Origin: VFZN01 sp963709325
GTDB lineage: Bacteria > Acidobacteriota > Vicinamibacteria > Vicinamibacterales > UBA2999
Length of the DNA: 64,000 nucleotides
Direction of reading: 5' to 3'
Assembly (NCBI GenBank): GCA_963709325.1
Contig: CAVPVV010000001.1
Coordinates: 248,001 to 312,000, forward strand
Below, piece after piece: positions 16,346 to 25,341 of the stretch. Made by a program: the position numbers and the translations under genes. The notes under the pieces are model-generated. The model was given only the letters and a program-made list of their open reading frames with translations, was not told where the DNA came from and did not search any database. Position 1 is the first letter of the stretch. The number at the start of each line of letters is the position of its first letter.

Positions 16346-17863
16346 TCAGGCTGACAGGAACATCTCGTAGGCCGGATTGCCAGATTCCCGTTGATACCGA
16401 TAGCCCAACCCGACGAGAAAGCGCTCGAAGTCCGCGGTGTCGTCGAGCGGTACCTCGAAGCCGGCGAGTACCCTGCCGAAGTCGGCGCCGTGGTTCCGGT
16501 AGTGGAACAGGCTGATGTTCCAGCGGCCGCCGAGCCGATCGAGGAACTCCATCAGCGCGCCCGGGCGTTCAGGGAACTCGAACCGATACAGCACCTCGTC
16601 GCGGACGTCGGCCGAGCGGCCGCCGACCATGTAACGGACGTGAAGGGTGGCGATGTCGTCGCGGGTCAGGTTCAAGGTGCGATGACCGTGCGCCGCCAGC
16701 AACGAGGCGAGCTGATCCGCTTCTTCCGGCGACTCGGTGGCCACGCCGACGAAGATGTGGGCCTCGGCGCGTCCGCTCAGGCGGTAGTTGAATTCGGTGA
16801 CCACGCGCCGGCCGATCGTGGCGCAGAATTCCCGGAACGCGCCTGGCCGCTCCGGGATCGTGACGCCGAACAGCGCCTCTCGCGCCTCGCCGACCTCGGC
16901 CCTCTCGGCGACGAACCGAAGCCGATCGAAGTTGATGTTGGCGCCGGTCAGAATGGCCACGAGCGTGCGACGAGCCCCGCTCTGCCGCGATGCCCAGGCC
17001 CGCAGTCCGGCGACCGCGAGCGCGCCGGCCGGTTCCATCAGGGATCGGGTGTCGTCGAACACCTCCTTGATCGCCGCGCAGATCTCGTCGTTGGAGACGC
17101 GAACGATCTCGTGCACGGTGTCCTGTACCAGCGAGAAGGGCAGCGCCCCGACCTCTCGCACCGCGACGCCGTCCGCGAAGATGCCAACGTTGTCGAGGAC
17201 GACGCGGCGGCCGGCAGCCAGCGACTGATGCATCGCGTCCGCCTCGTGCGGCTCGACGCCGATCACCTGCACCTCCGGCCGAACCGCCTTGACGTAGCTG
17301 GCGATGCCGGCCACCAGACCGCCGCCGCCAACAGGCACGAAGATCGCGTCTACCTGGCTTCTCTGGTTGCCCAGGATCTCGAGCGCGATCGTCCCCTGAC
17401 CGGCAATGACGTATGGATCGTCGAACGCGTGAACGAAGACGCGGCCGCTCGTTCTCGCCAGCTCGTCGCACCGGGCCTTCGCGTCGTTGTAGCTGTCGCC
17501 CCACAGCACCACTTCGGCGCCGAGCTCGCGCACGGCTTCAACCTTGATCGCGGGCGTCGTCTGCGGCATCACGATCACCGCGCTCAGCCCAAGGTGGCGC
17601 GACGCGAAGGCGACGCCCTGGGCGTGGTTGCCGGCGCTTGCTGTGATCACGCCGCGAGCGCGATCCTCGGATGAGAGGTGGGCGATCCGGTTGTAGGCGC
17701 CGCGCAGCTTGTAAGTGAAGATCGGCTGCTGGTCTTCCCGCTTGAGGAACACGTCATGTCCGAGCCGCGCCGAAAGCCGCGGCGCGGGATCGAGCGCTGT
17801 GGTTCGCGCCACGTCGTAGACCCGGCTGGTCAATATCAGGCGCAGCATCGCGTCGGCGGTCAT
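16346..17863 (-). CDS. ilvA: Threonine ammonia-lyase, biosynthetic type
   Basis: A 505-residue PLP enzyme that deaminates threonine to 2-oxobutanoate, the first step of isoleucine synthesis. The PLP lysine is K52 in TYKLRGA, followed by SAGNHAQGVAFA and the phosphate-binding GGGGLVAG loop. Two C-terminal ACT-like regulatory domains follow (GVTIPERPGAFREF and YRFEFPERPGALMEF), the arrangement of the isoleucine-inhibited enzyme, and the length matches E. coli IlvA (514). It lies 33 nt downstream of the quinoprotein gene on the same strand. No other branched-chain amino acid gene is in the window. Confidence 0.93.
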   Translation of the reverse strand: MTADAMLRLILTSRVYDVARTTALDPAPRLSARLGHDVFLKREDQQPIFTYKLRGAYNRIAHLSSEDRARGVITASAGNHAQGVAFASRHLGLSAVIVMPQTTPAIKVEAVRELGAEVVLWGDSYNDAKARCDELARTSGRVFVHAFDDPYVIAGQGTIALEILGNQRSQVDAIFVPVGGGGLVAGIASYVKAVRPEVQVIGVEPHEADAMHQSLAAGRRVVLDNVGIFADGVAVREVGALPFSLVQDTVHEIVRVSNDEICAAIKEVFDDTRSLMEPAGALAVAGLRAWASRQSGARRTLVAILTGANINFDRLRFVAERAEVGEAREALFGVTIPERPGAFREFCATIGRRVVTEFNYRLSGRAEAHIFVGVATESPEEADQLASLLAAHGHRTLNLTRDDIATLHVRYMVGGRSADVRDEVLYRFEFPERPGALMEFLDRLGGRWNISLFHYRNHGADFGRVLAGFEVPLDDTADFERFLVGLGYRYQRESGNPAYEMFLSA

Positions 17864-17896
17864 GGGTGCGATTCCGTTCGGGGTGTTGGCGAAAGG

Positions 17897-19930
17897 TCAG
17901 GGCCGCGCCAGAGCGACGAGCTCGGGAATGTCGCGCGGGGTGCGTCCCTGCACGGTCAGTGCGACGTACTGGCGGCCACCGGCCATGTAGGTCATCGGAG
18001 AACCGATCGGTATGCCTGGCAGGTCCGCCGAGGCGCGCTCTTTCCCGGTTGCCTTGTCGAGCGCGACGAGGCGCGGTCCACCATCGGTGCCTCCGGTAGT
18101 CAATGGGTAGATGAGCAGCGTCCTGGTCGCGAGCGGGCCGCTGTAGGTGCTGTCGCCGCCGAGCGGCGGCAGGTTCAGCCCTTTCAGCGGCGGCAGGTTT
18201 CGAATGCGCTCCCCCGAGCCGGCCGGAATCATCCAGGCGTGATCGCCGGTGTTCATGTCGATCGCGGTCAGCCGCGAGTACGGCGGCTTCAGGAGCGGCA
18301 ATCCCTGCGGCATCTGAGGGCTCCGGCCGGCCGCCTGCATGTAGAGCAGGTTGCTGTCCAACGCCGGATCCGGTTTCTCCAGCGTGACAACCGCGAAACC
18401 ATTGCGTGATGGCACGTAGAGCATGCCCGTCTCGGGATCGACTGCGGCCCCCGACCAGTTGGCCCCGCCGACCGTTCCTGGCCGGACGATGGTTCCCTCG
18501 AGCGAGGGCGGCGTGAACAGCGGTCCCATCCGGAATGCCTTCACGGCGGACAAAGCCATCTGCCGCATCTCCGGCGTGAAGTCCACCAGGTCGTCCACCG
18601 TCACGCCTTGGTACTCGAACGGCGCCGGCTTCGAGGGCACCGGCTGCGTGGGCGATGCACGCTCGCCCGGGACGTCGGAAGCGGGCACCGGCTTCTCGTT
18701 GATGGGCCACAGCGGCTGGCCGGTCACGCGATCGAAGGTGTAGACGAAGCCCTGCTTGGTGATCTGGGCGACCGCCTTGACCCGCTTGCCGTTGACGGTG
18801 ACGTCGAGCAGGTTCGGCGCGGCCGGGTTGTCGTAGTCCCACAAGCCGTGGTGCACGGTCTGGAAGTGCCAGACCCGCCGGCCGGTCTCGACGTCGAGAC
18901 AGAGCAGGCTCTCTGCGAACAGGTTGTCTCCTGGGCGATGACCGCCGTAGAAATCGGGAGCTGTCGTGTTGGTCGGAAGGTAGACGTAGCCGAGCGCTTC
19001 GTCGGCGCTCATCATCGTCCACACCGTCACCTTGCCGACGTACTCCCACGAGTTGTCCTTCCAGGAGTCGTGGCCGGCCTCGCCTGGCTGCGGCACCGTG
19101 TGGAACGTCCAGCGCACCTTGCCGGTCCGCGCGTCGTAGCCGCGGATATATCCGGGAATCTGCTCTCTGTGGATCACGAGCGAGCTCACCGAAGCCGGGA
19201 CGATGACGACGTCGCGGACGACGAGCGGGGGAGACTGGACGGAGTAGGTGAGTGCGTTCAGGTAGTCGCGGGTGCCGCGCTTCGCGCGCGGCAGGCCGTC
19301 CATCAGGTCGACGCGGCCGTTGTCGCCGAAACCGGGCAGGGGCTTGCCGGTTTTCGCATCGACGGCGATCAGGTAGCCGTCGCCGGTGCCCCAGAAGATG
19401 CGCTCGTCGCCGCCGGCCTGGTCGCGCCAGTACGCCACGCCGCGCTGGTTCCAGCGGAGCGACATCGTGGTGGTGCCGACTTCGTAGCTGCGCGGGTTGT
19501 AGACCCACTTCACGCGCCCGGTCTGGGCGTCCACCGCCGCGCCAATCGAGAGTGGCGTGTTGAAGTAGAGCGTGCCGCCGACCATGATCGGCGTCGCCTT
19601 GAAGTTGCCGACCATCGGAGCTTGATTGTCGCGCCAGCGTTTCGGGTCGGTGCGGCTCAACTCGGCGAACACCTCCGGTGCCGGCGCCGACCACTCACCG
19701 CCGTCGGCGGTTGTGATCGTCAGCACGCCATCGGGAGACGGCGTCCGCCAGGCGACCTTCAGCGACGCGAAGTTGCCGGGCGTGAGCTGGTCCAGCGGCG
19801 AGTATTTGCTGCTGGCGAGATCGCCGCCATAGGTCGGCCACTCGCCGGTCGTCGTGCTGGGCCGCGGGGAGGCCTGGAATGCCGCGCTGCCGAGAAGTGA
19901 CAGACCGATCACCCACGCGAGTGGCTTCAT
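17897..19930 (-). CDS. PQQ-dependent dehydrogenase-like quinoprotein
   Basis: A 677-residue periplasmic beta-propeller. It begins with a signal peptide (MKPLAWVIGLSLLGSAAFQA), then WPTYGGDLASSKYSPLDQLTP, typical of membrane glucose- or alcohol-dehydrogenase-type quinoproteins. Repeated propeller blades follow (VDAQTGRVKWVYNPR, DAKTGKPLPGFGDNG, LDVETGRRVWHFQ, FDRVTGQPLWP). There is no CxxCH, so electrons would leave to quinone or a separate cytochrome. The alcohol or sugar substrate is unknown. No PQQ biosynthesis gene is seen nearby. The start ATG at 19930 gives a good signal peptide. Confidence 0.85.
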   Translation of the reverse strand: MKPLAWVIGLSLLGSAAFQASPRPSTTTGEWPTYGGDLASSKYSPLDQLTPGNFASLKVAWRTPSPDGVLTITTADGGEWSAPAPEVFAELSRTDPKRWRDNQAPMVGNFKATPIMVGGTLYFNTPLSIGAAVDAQTGRVKWVYNPRSYEVGTTTMSLRWNQRGVAYWRDQAGGDERIFWGTGDGYLIAVDAKTGKPLPGFGDNGRVDLMDGLPRAKRGTRDYLNALTYSVQSPPLVVRDVVIVPASVSSLVIHREQIPGYIRGYDARTGKVRWTFHTVPQPGEAGHDSWKDNSWEYVGKVTVWTMMSADEALGYVYLPTNTTAPDFYGGHRPGDNLFAESLLCLDVETGRRVWHFQTVHHGLWDYDNPAAPNLLDVTVNGKRVKAVAQITKQGFVYTFDRVTGQPLWPINEKPVPASDVPGERASPTQPVPSKPAPFEYQGVTVDDLVDFTPEMRQMALSAVKAFRMGPLFTPPSLEGTIVRPGTVGGANWSGAAVDPETGMLYVPSRNGFAVVTLEKPDPALDSNLLYMQAAGRSPQMPQGLPLLKPPYSRLTAIDMNTGDHAWMIPAGSGERIRNLPPLKGLNLPPLGGDSTYSGPLATRTLLIYPLTTGGTDGGPRLVALDKATGKERASADLPGIPIGSPMTYMAGGRQYVALTVQGRTPRDIPELVALARP

Positions 19931-20022
19931 GCTGGGCGCATCGTAGCATCGGCCTCACCGGCCGTGCGTCCCCCGAAGGGGTCGCCTCCCGCGAAGGCCT
20001 TATGGCGCAGAAGCGCCGCCTG

Positions 20023-20940
20023 CTATGCGCGCGCGGCTTGGGGAGCCTTCGTGGAGGAGATCGCCTTCTCCGCGGCGGCCGATCGCAGCATCGAGGTCGC
20101 CGTATAGATCACGACGATCAGCACGAGCCAGCGAACGTAGTAGAGGGGCAGTTCCTTGATCAGGTATGCGGCGATCAGCACCGCGCCGGGTCCACCGACG
20201 AGCAGGCCAAGCGCCGCCTTGAGATCGTAGGTTTCCTTGCGAATGAACTGGATGCTGCCGGCGGGGATGAGGAACGCGCAGGCGCCCATCATGATCGGAT
20301 ACGCCGCCTTCGGATCCATTCCGAGCAGGCTGATCATGATCAGGCACGGCGCGTAGTAGCCGATGCCGAGCATCATCAGCGCGCCGAGGACCACGGAAAT
20401 GCCGAAGGCGAGGGCCAGCTTGGCGCCGGAAATGCCGAGCGCCACTCCGGGCGCCGGCCCCATGTCCGTCAGCGACAGCATCATCAGCCCCGCTGCGCCG
20501 AAGAGGGCAATGCCCATTCCGAGCTGCACCTTGCGCCGATTGAATCCCGACACCACGCCCGCGCCGAGCCAGGCGCCGAGCATGGCCGCCGCGATGATCG
20601 TCGCCAGCGTCGTGAACTCGACTTCGACGATCGTGATGTAGATGAGCGCCTGCACGAAGGTCGCCGTCGCATGGCCGACGTTCAGGGTCCCGGGAATCTT
20701 CTCGTCGCGGACGATGTTCCACGCCTTGTACATCGACGTCGTCGTTGCGTAGGACCCGATTCCCAGGGTGTCGAAGAAATTCGTGATGAACCCGATCGCA
20801 ATCATCAGCGGCGTCGGCCTGACATCGGGCGCCGAGGGCCCCAGCGCCTGCCGCCGGCCGCGGACGGTGGTGTACCAGAAGGTCAGGTAGGCAATTGCGA
20901 TGATCACCAGCGCCGCGAGCAGCAGGTTCTTGGCGTCCAT
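20023..20940 (-). CDS. TSUP family (TauE/SafE) membrane permease
   Basis: A 305-residue polytopic inner-membrane protein with about eight hydrophobic segments and the family loop FITNFFDTLGIGSYATTTS near residue 55. TSUP proteins move small sulfur-containing or organic anions such as sulfite, sulfolactate or taurine. The second half-repeat is visible near ALMMLGIGYYAPCLIMISLLGM. It starts 12 nt after the response regulator stop on the same strand, so it may be the last gene of that operon and under its control. The transported anion cannot be told from sequence. Confidence 0.82.
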   Translation of the reverse strand: MDAKNLLLAALVIIAIAYLTFWYTTVRGRRQALGPSAPDVRPTPLMIAIGFITNFFDTLGIGSYATTTSMYKAWNIVRDEKIPGTLNVGHATATFVQALIYITIVEVEFTTLATIIAAAMLGAWLGAGVVSGFNRRKVQLGMGIALFGAAGLMMLSLTDMGPAPGVALGISGAKLALAFGISVVLGALMMLGIGYYAPCLIMISLLGMDPKAAYPIMMGACAFLIPAGSIQFIRKETYDLKAALGLLVGGPGAVLIAAYLIKELPLYYVRWLVLIVVIYTATSMLRSAAAEKAISSTKAPQAARA

Positions 20941-20952
20941 GAGCGTTCGATT

Positions 20953-21636
20953 CTATCCGACGAACTTGTAACCGGAGCCGTGAATCGTGAGGATGTGCTC
21001 GGGGGCGTGCGGCGCCCGTTCGATCTTCTGCCGCAGCTTGGCGACGAAGTTGTCGATGGTGCGGGTCGTCGGGAACTCCTCGTAGCCCCACACCTCGTTG
21101 AGAATCTGCTCGCGGGTGACCACCTGGCCGGTGTGTTGCACGAAATAGCGCAGCAGCTCGAACTCCCGGGCGGTGAACTCGATCCTCGTCCTCCCGCGTC
21201 GCGCCTGGTGCAGCTTGAAGTCCACGTCGATGTCGCCGATCCGGGCGGAGTCGGCGGCGGTGGACTTCTGGGATCCGGCCCGCCGGAGGACCGCGCGGAC
21301 CCTGGCCAGGAGCTCGGTGATCGAGAACGGCTTGGTGACGTAGTCGTCGGCCCCGAGTTCCAGCCCCAGCACCTTGTCGGTCTCTGCGGAGCGGGCCGTG
21401 AGCATCACGATCGGCGTGGCATTGGACCGGGCCCGCAGCTCACGGCAGACGTCGAAGCCGTTCTTCTTCGGCAGCATGATGTCGAGGATCACCAGGTCCG
21501 GGTTGAACGACGCGGCCTTGTTCAGCCCCTCGTCGCCGTCCGAGGCGACCTGCACTTCGTAGCCCTCGAGCTCCAGGTTGTCACGCAGGCCGAGCTGCAT
21601 CTGCGGCTCGTCCTCGATCACCAGAATGCGCTTCAT
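20953..21636 (-). CDS. OmpR/PhoB-family response regulator
   Basis: A 227-residue DNA-binding response regulator. The receiver domain has the acidic pair E8/D9, phospho-acceptor D52 (VILDIMLP), a switch threonine in PIVMLTAR and the conserved lysine in DDYVTKPF. The C-terminal winged-helix domain includes FTAREFELLRYFVQHTGQVV and the recognition region TIDNFVAKLRQKIE. The start is ATG at 21636 (MKRILVIEDE), which fits the receiver fold. This places 56 nt of overlap with the end of the sensor kinase gene, an unusually long overlap that implies tight coupling. The cognate partner is the upstream kinase. Confidence 0.93.
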   Translation of the reverse strand: MKRILVIEDEPQMQLGLRDNLELEGYEVQVASDGDEGLNKAASFNPDLVILDIMLPKKNGFDVCRELRARSNATPIVMLTARSAETDKVLGLELGADDYVTKPFSITELLARVRAVLRRAGSQKSTAADSARIGDIDVDFKLHQARRGRTRIEFTAREFELLRYFVQHTGQVVTREQILNEVWGYEEFPTTRTIDNFVAKLRQKIERAPHAPEHILTIHGSGYKFVG

Positions 21637-23359
21637 CAACGGCTCCCTCACTCCTCGCCCGCGGTGCGGCAGGGAAGTGTAGCGTGAACGTGCTTCCCAC
21701 GCCCGGCTCGCTCTCGACGCCGACGTAGCCGCCGTGGCCGCGCATGGCGTGGTCGACGATGGCCAGGCCGAGGCCGGTGCCCTGCGGGCCACCGCCCAGT
21801 TCGTGGGTGACGCGGAAGAACTTCCGGAAGATCCGGCGCTGATCGCGCTTCGCGATCCCGATGCCGTGGTCGGACACCCGGACCACGACTTCTCCCGGCT
21901 CGCGCGCGACATCGACTTCGATCTGGCGCGAATCACCCGAGTACTTGACCGCGTTGTTCAGCAGGTTTTCCACCGCCCGCTCCACCGCCACCGAATCGGC
22001 TTCCACCTCGGGCAGTGCCGGGGCAATCGTCGCCGTCACCGTGAAGTGGCCCTGATCGAACTGCGGGCGCATGACGTCGATCACCCGCTGCACCATCTCG
22101 CCGACGTCGCCGGGCGCCAGCGTGTACGGACGCAGTCCCGCCTCCATCCGCGAGAAGTCGAGGATGTTCTCGATCAACCGGGTCAGCTTCTTCGCCTCGC
22201 TGTTGATGATCCGGTAGTATTCCTGGGCGCGATCGGCGCTGCGTACCCGGCCCAGTTCCAGGGTTTCGGCGAACAGCTGGATCAGCGCAAGCGGCGTCTT
22301 GAGGTCGTGCGAGACCGAGGCGACGAAATTCGACTTCAGCTCGGCGAGCCGCACTTCGCGAGCCGCAGCCCCGGCGATCAGGAACACGCCGACGCCCATC
22401 ACCGCGGCGAGCAGGATCATCAGCGTGCGCTGGGGCCGGGTGTTGTCATTGACGATGTCGGGGATCGGCGCGCCGTAGCTGGTCTTGATATGCCAGATCT
22501 CGCGGTGCGCCTCGTAGGGTGCCGCGAACTCCAGCAGCTGGCGGTCGAAGAACACCAGCGGGAAGGTTCGTTCGTCGAGCGTTTCGCTCGAGTCGTACCC
22601 CGACACCACGCGCCGGCCGGCATCGTCTTCGAGGGTGACGCGGAGCGGCGGGAAGCCGCGAGGCTGCTGCATCTGCGCCAGCCGTGCCTCGACGAGCTTG
22701 GGGAAAAACTCGTCGCTCAGCCGTCGGGCGTCCACCGTGAAGGCGACCAGGCTGGTGAGCTGGTCGCGGGAGGGGGAGGCCCATCGCAGCTGCGACTGGA
22801 CGTAATGCCTGCCGCCGTGCAGATCGTCGGAGAAGGCGACGATCGCCCGGCGCAGCGTGGACATCCGCTTGAGCGCCGGCAGCAGCCTGTCCTCGACCTC
22901 TGGATCCTCGCGGAACCGCTCCGCGGACACGCTGGTCTCGAGCGTGGCGCTCTTGCGATCGAAGACCAGCCAGCGCCCGGAAAGGGTACTTCCCGGCACA
23001 TTGGACCAGATGTAGAACTCGTCGATGAACGGGCTCTCGGTGAGCGCCTCGCTGAGGATCGGGGCGATGAACGCCGGATCCGGCGGCTCCATCCTCGTCT
23101 GCGGAATGCCGAGCAGCACCCCGATGTGCGGCCGCTTGAGCGTGTCGTCGATCACCTTGGTGAGGCTGTCCGCGGTGTCGGAGCTCAGTTGCCGCAGCAC
23201 CACCGCCGACGTGTCCTCGAGGTCGCTGAGCGAACGGAACTGGAAGTAGAAGAGGACGGCGACCGGGATTGCGACCACCGCAGCCAGACCGGCGGCGAGA
23301 CGGATCCCGCGATCCACGCCGACCTGGCTCAACGGGTTGGGCCGCGTACCGCCGCTCAT
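21581..23359 (-). CDS. Membrane sensor histidine kinase
   Basis: A 592-residue sensor kinase. TM1 is near residues 19-40; an extracytoplasmic sensor of about 290 residues follows; TM2 is near 316-336. HisKA carries the phospho-acceptor H351 (VSHDLKTPLALIQ), then the N-box VENLLNNAVKYSG, G1 DHGIGIAKRDQRRIF and G2 GTGLGLAIV. The last 18 or so residues come from sequence that also encodes the response regulator start. AAGGAGG lies just upstream of the ATG at 23359. The large sensor domain matches no ligand-binding fold that I can name. Confidence 0.92.
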   Translation of the reverse strand: MSGGTRPNPLSQVGVDRGIRLAAGLAAVVAIPVAVLFYFQFRSLSDLEDTSAVVLRQLSSDTADSLTKVIDDTLKRPHIGVLLGIPQTRMEPPDPAFIAPILSEALTESPFIDEFYIWSNVPGSTLSGRWLVFDRKSATLETSVSAERFREDPEVEDRLLPALKRMSTLRRAIVAFSDDLHGGRHYVQSQLRWASPSRDQLTSLVAFTVDARRLSDEFFPKLVEARLAQMQQPRGFPPLRVTLEDDAGRRVVSGYDSSETLDERTFPLVFFDRQLLEFAAPYEAHREIWHIKTSYGAPIPDIVNDNTRPQRTLMILLAAVMGVGVFLIAGAAAREVRLAELKSNFVASVSHDLKTPLALIQLFAETLELGRVRSADRAQEYYRIINSEAKKLTRLIENILDFSRMEAGLRPYTLAPGDVGEMVQRVIDVMRPQFDQGHFTVTATIAPALPEVEADSVAVERAVENLLNNAVKYSGDSRQIEVDVAREPGEVVVRVSDHGIGIAKRDQRRIFRKFFRVTHELGGGPQGTGLGLAIVDHAMRGHGGYVGVESEPGVGSTFTLHFPAAPRARSEGAVDEAHSGDRGRAADAARPA

Positions 23360-23371
23360 GCGCCTCCTTCG

Positions 23372-24674
23372 TCAGGCAAGCTTCTTCAGCTCCAGATTCA
23401 ACCAGTCGTGGACGGCCTGCCAACCGGCCAGATCAGGCTTGCCGCTGACCAGCGCCCACAAGATCGCGCTCGTGTCCGCAAGCACCTGCCTGCGGTACTC
23501 CCCCGGCAGCGCGCCACTGGCACGCTGCAGCTCCGTCAGCGCACCGGCTGCATCGCCGGTCGCGAGCCGGCAGAGCGCCAGGCGCGTGGCCTGCACCGGA
23601 TTCCGGTCGGGATCCTTCGCCTGGCCCTGCGCGTAGGCCGAAGCCGCCGCCTGATAGCGCCCTTGCAGGAAGAGCGTATGCCCCAGATTGTAATAGCCAA
23701 ACGCCAGGTTGGGTTCGAGCTCGATCACCTCTCGGAACGCCGCTTCGGACTCCGACAAGCGGCCCAGCTCGCGAGTGACCACCCCGATGTTGTTGTGGGC
23801 CTGTGCGCTGCCGGGATCGAGCGCGAGCAAGCGCTCGAACGCCTCGAGTGCTGCTGCCGGTACGATCCAGCTCCCCAAGCGTTGCGCCGAGGTTGCCCCA
23901 GGCGCCCCCGAATTCCGGCAGGCGTTCGGTCGCAGCCCTGAACGCTTCCGCGGCCTTCTCCATGTCGTCGAGGCGTAGCCACACCTTGCCGCGTTCGAAG
24001 CGCGCCGCGGCCCAGTCCGGCGCCAGGGCAATGGCTTCGTCGAGGTCCCGCGCGGCGCTGTCGAGGTCGTTCACCTCCTGGCAGACGCTCGCAGTGGCGA
24101 CCAGTGCAGCGGCGGTTCGACCTGCATCGAGCGCGGCCACGCAGGCACGCAGCCGGGTCGTTGCGTCTGCCTCGCGGAACGCGGCCGACAGGCGGGCTGC
24201 CTCCGAGCCCGCCTCGCTGTCGGCCATCCCGGATTCGCTCCTGGCGTTCGGAACCTCACTTGAGCTGTCGAGCTCCTCGATGTCGATTCGTGCGAACACG
24301 CCGCGCCGTCGCAACACTTCCGGCGCGTGCTGCATCAGCGACGCGCGCTGGGCGCTCGCAATCAGTGTCGCCTTACCATGGTTGGCGAGTGCCGATTCCC
24401 ACTCGGTAAACAGGTAAGGTCCCTGGGTCGTCACGAGGCGGGTATGGGCCGGCTGAGCGGTTTCGAACGCGCGATGAACGTTGGATGCCCAGATGACGAC
24501 CGGCCCAGGCGGCAACCCCGCCAGCGGATGTCTGAACGGCCATTCTGCGGCCGCCGACTCGACGATGAGAGCGTCCGAGTGAGAACTCAGCAGTGCCTGC
24601 GCCCGAGCCGCGACCGCGCGCGCGTCGTCACCCACCACGAGCACAATCGGCAGGCAATCGGTTGGTGCGCTCAC
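23372..24674 (-). CDS. TPR-repeat protein, frameshifted
   Basis: A protein of about 433 residues if one frameshift is corrected. The N-terminal 160 residues (PIVLVVGDDARAVAAR, then GPVVIWASNVHRAFE) have a Rossmann-like look but match no domain I can name. The C-terminal half has tetratricopeptide-type helices (DLDEAIALAPDWAAARFERG, AHNNIGVVTRELGRLSESEA, AFGYYNLGHTLFLQGRY). Near 23860 the frame changes, which fits one extra base in GTACCGG: upstream ends TLGELDRT and downstream resumes AAALEAFERLLALDPG. The GTG at 24674 is the start chosen; an ATG at 24716 is also in frame. It lies 12 nt before the kinase, so it may be an accessory component of that signalling unit. Confidence 0.7.
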
Positions 24675-24772
24675 GGTCCAACTATATAGGCCCGGTTTAC
24701 GGGACAAGGTGGGCATCGACACGAGCCGACCGCCGGTGACAACAAATGACGAGTCGTGATTGATCGCCTGCG

Positions 24773-24778
24773 TATACT
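24773..24778 (+). promoter_or_regulatory. Possible -10 box for the Rieske/cytochrome b operon
   Basis: TATACT matches the sigma-70 -10 consensus at five of six positions and lies 70 nt before the Rieske start. No good -35 hexamer is found at 16-18 nt upstream, so this is a weak call. The 173-nt spacer also has to hold the upstream region of the divergent TPR gene. Confidence 0.3.
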
Positions 24779-24847
24779 GCGGTCTCAGTTTCAGAGCGTT
24801 CTCCGTCGCGCCGGCGGTCCGCTCCACCACCCATCAAGGGGGTCTTT

Positions 24848-25339
24848 ATGCACGATCAACCGGCGCCGACGTTGCAGGCGTCTGATACCTCGCGGCGGTC
24901 GTTCCTCGTCCGGTTCATCCAGGGTGTGCACGCCACGATGGGTGCCACGCTCGCCTACATCCTCGGCACAGCCGTTCTCGCACCAAGTTTGACGCGGCGC
25001 GAGCCCACGTGGCTGACCGCGGGTGATCTCTCGGGACTCACCGACGGCGAGCCGCGGATGGTGACGCTCCGCATCGCGCGCCAGGATGGCGCCACCGAAG
25101 CCGTCGATCGGCGCGTCGTCTTCCTCGTCCGATCGGGCGATGCGGTGAAAGCGCTCGATTCCACCTGCACGCATCTCGGGTGCCGCACGCGCGTGAATCC
25201 CGAAGCCAGACAGATCGAGTGCCCTTGCCACGGCGGCATCTACAACCTGCAGGGGCAGGTCATCGGGGGTCCGCCGCCGCGGCCGCTGCGCGAACTCCCG
25301 GCCCGATTGGATGGGTCGCGCGTCATGGTGCAGGTGTAA
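24848..25339 (+). CDS. Rieske iron-sulfur protein
   Basis: A 163-residue Rieske subunit of a cytochrome bc-type quinol oxidoreductase. The N-terminal SRRSFL twin-arginine motif (around residue 17) and the following hydrophobic stretch look like a Tat signal-anchor. The [2Fe-2S] ligands are C107 and H109 in CTHLGC and C125 and H128 in CPCHGG; C112 and C127 would form the stabilising disulfide. AAGGGGG at 24836-24842 gives a good ribosome site 5 nt before the ATG. It is followed after 2 nt by the cytochrome b gene, its partner in the same complex. Confidence 0.93.
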   Translation: MHDQPAPTLQASDTSRRSFLVRFIQGVHATMGATLAYILGTAVLAPSLTRREPTWLTAGDLSGLTDGEPRMVTLRIARQDGATEAVDRRVVFLVRSGDAVKALDSTCTHLGCRTRVNPEARQIECPCHGGIYNLQGQVIGGPPPRPLRELPARLDGSRVMVQV

Positions 25340-25341
25340 CC

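Noticed and set aside
18608..19900. A 430-codon plus-strand open frame opposite the quinoprotein gene
   Set aside because: Antisense shadow; the minus strand has a signal peptide and clear beta-propeller repeats.
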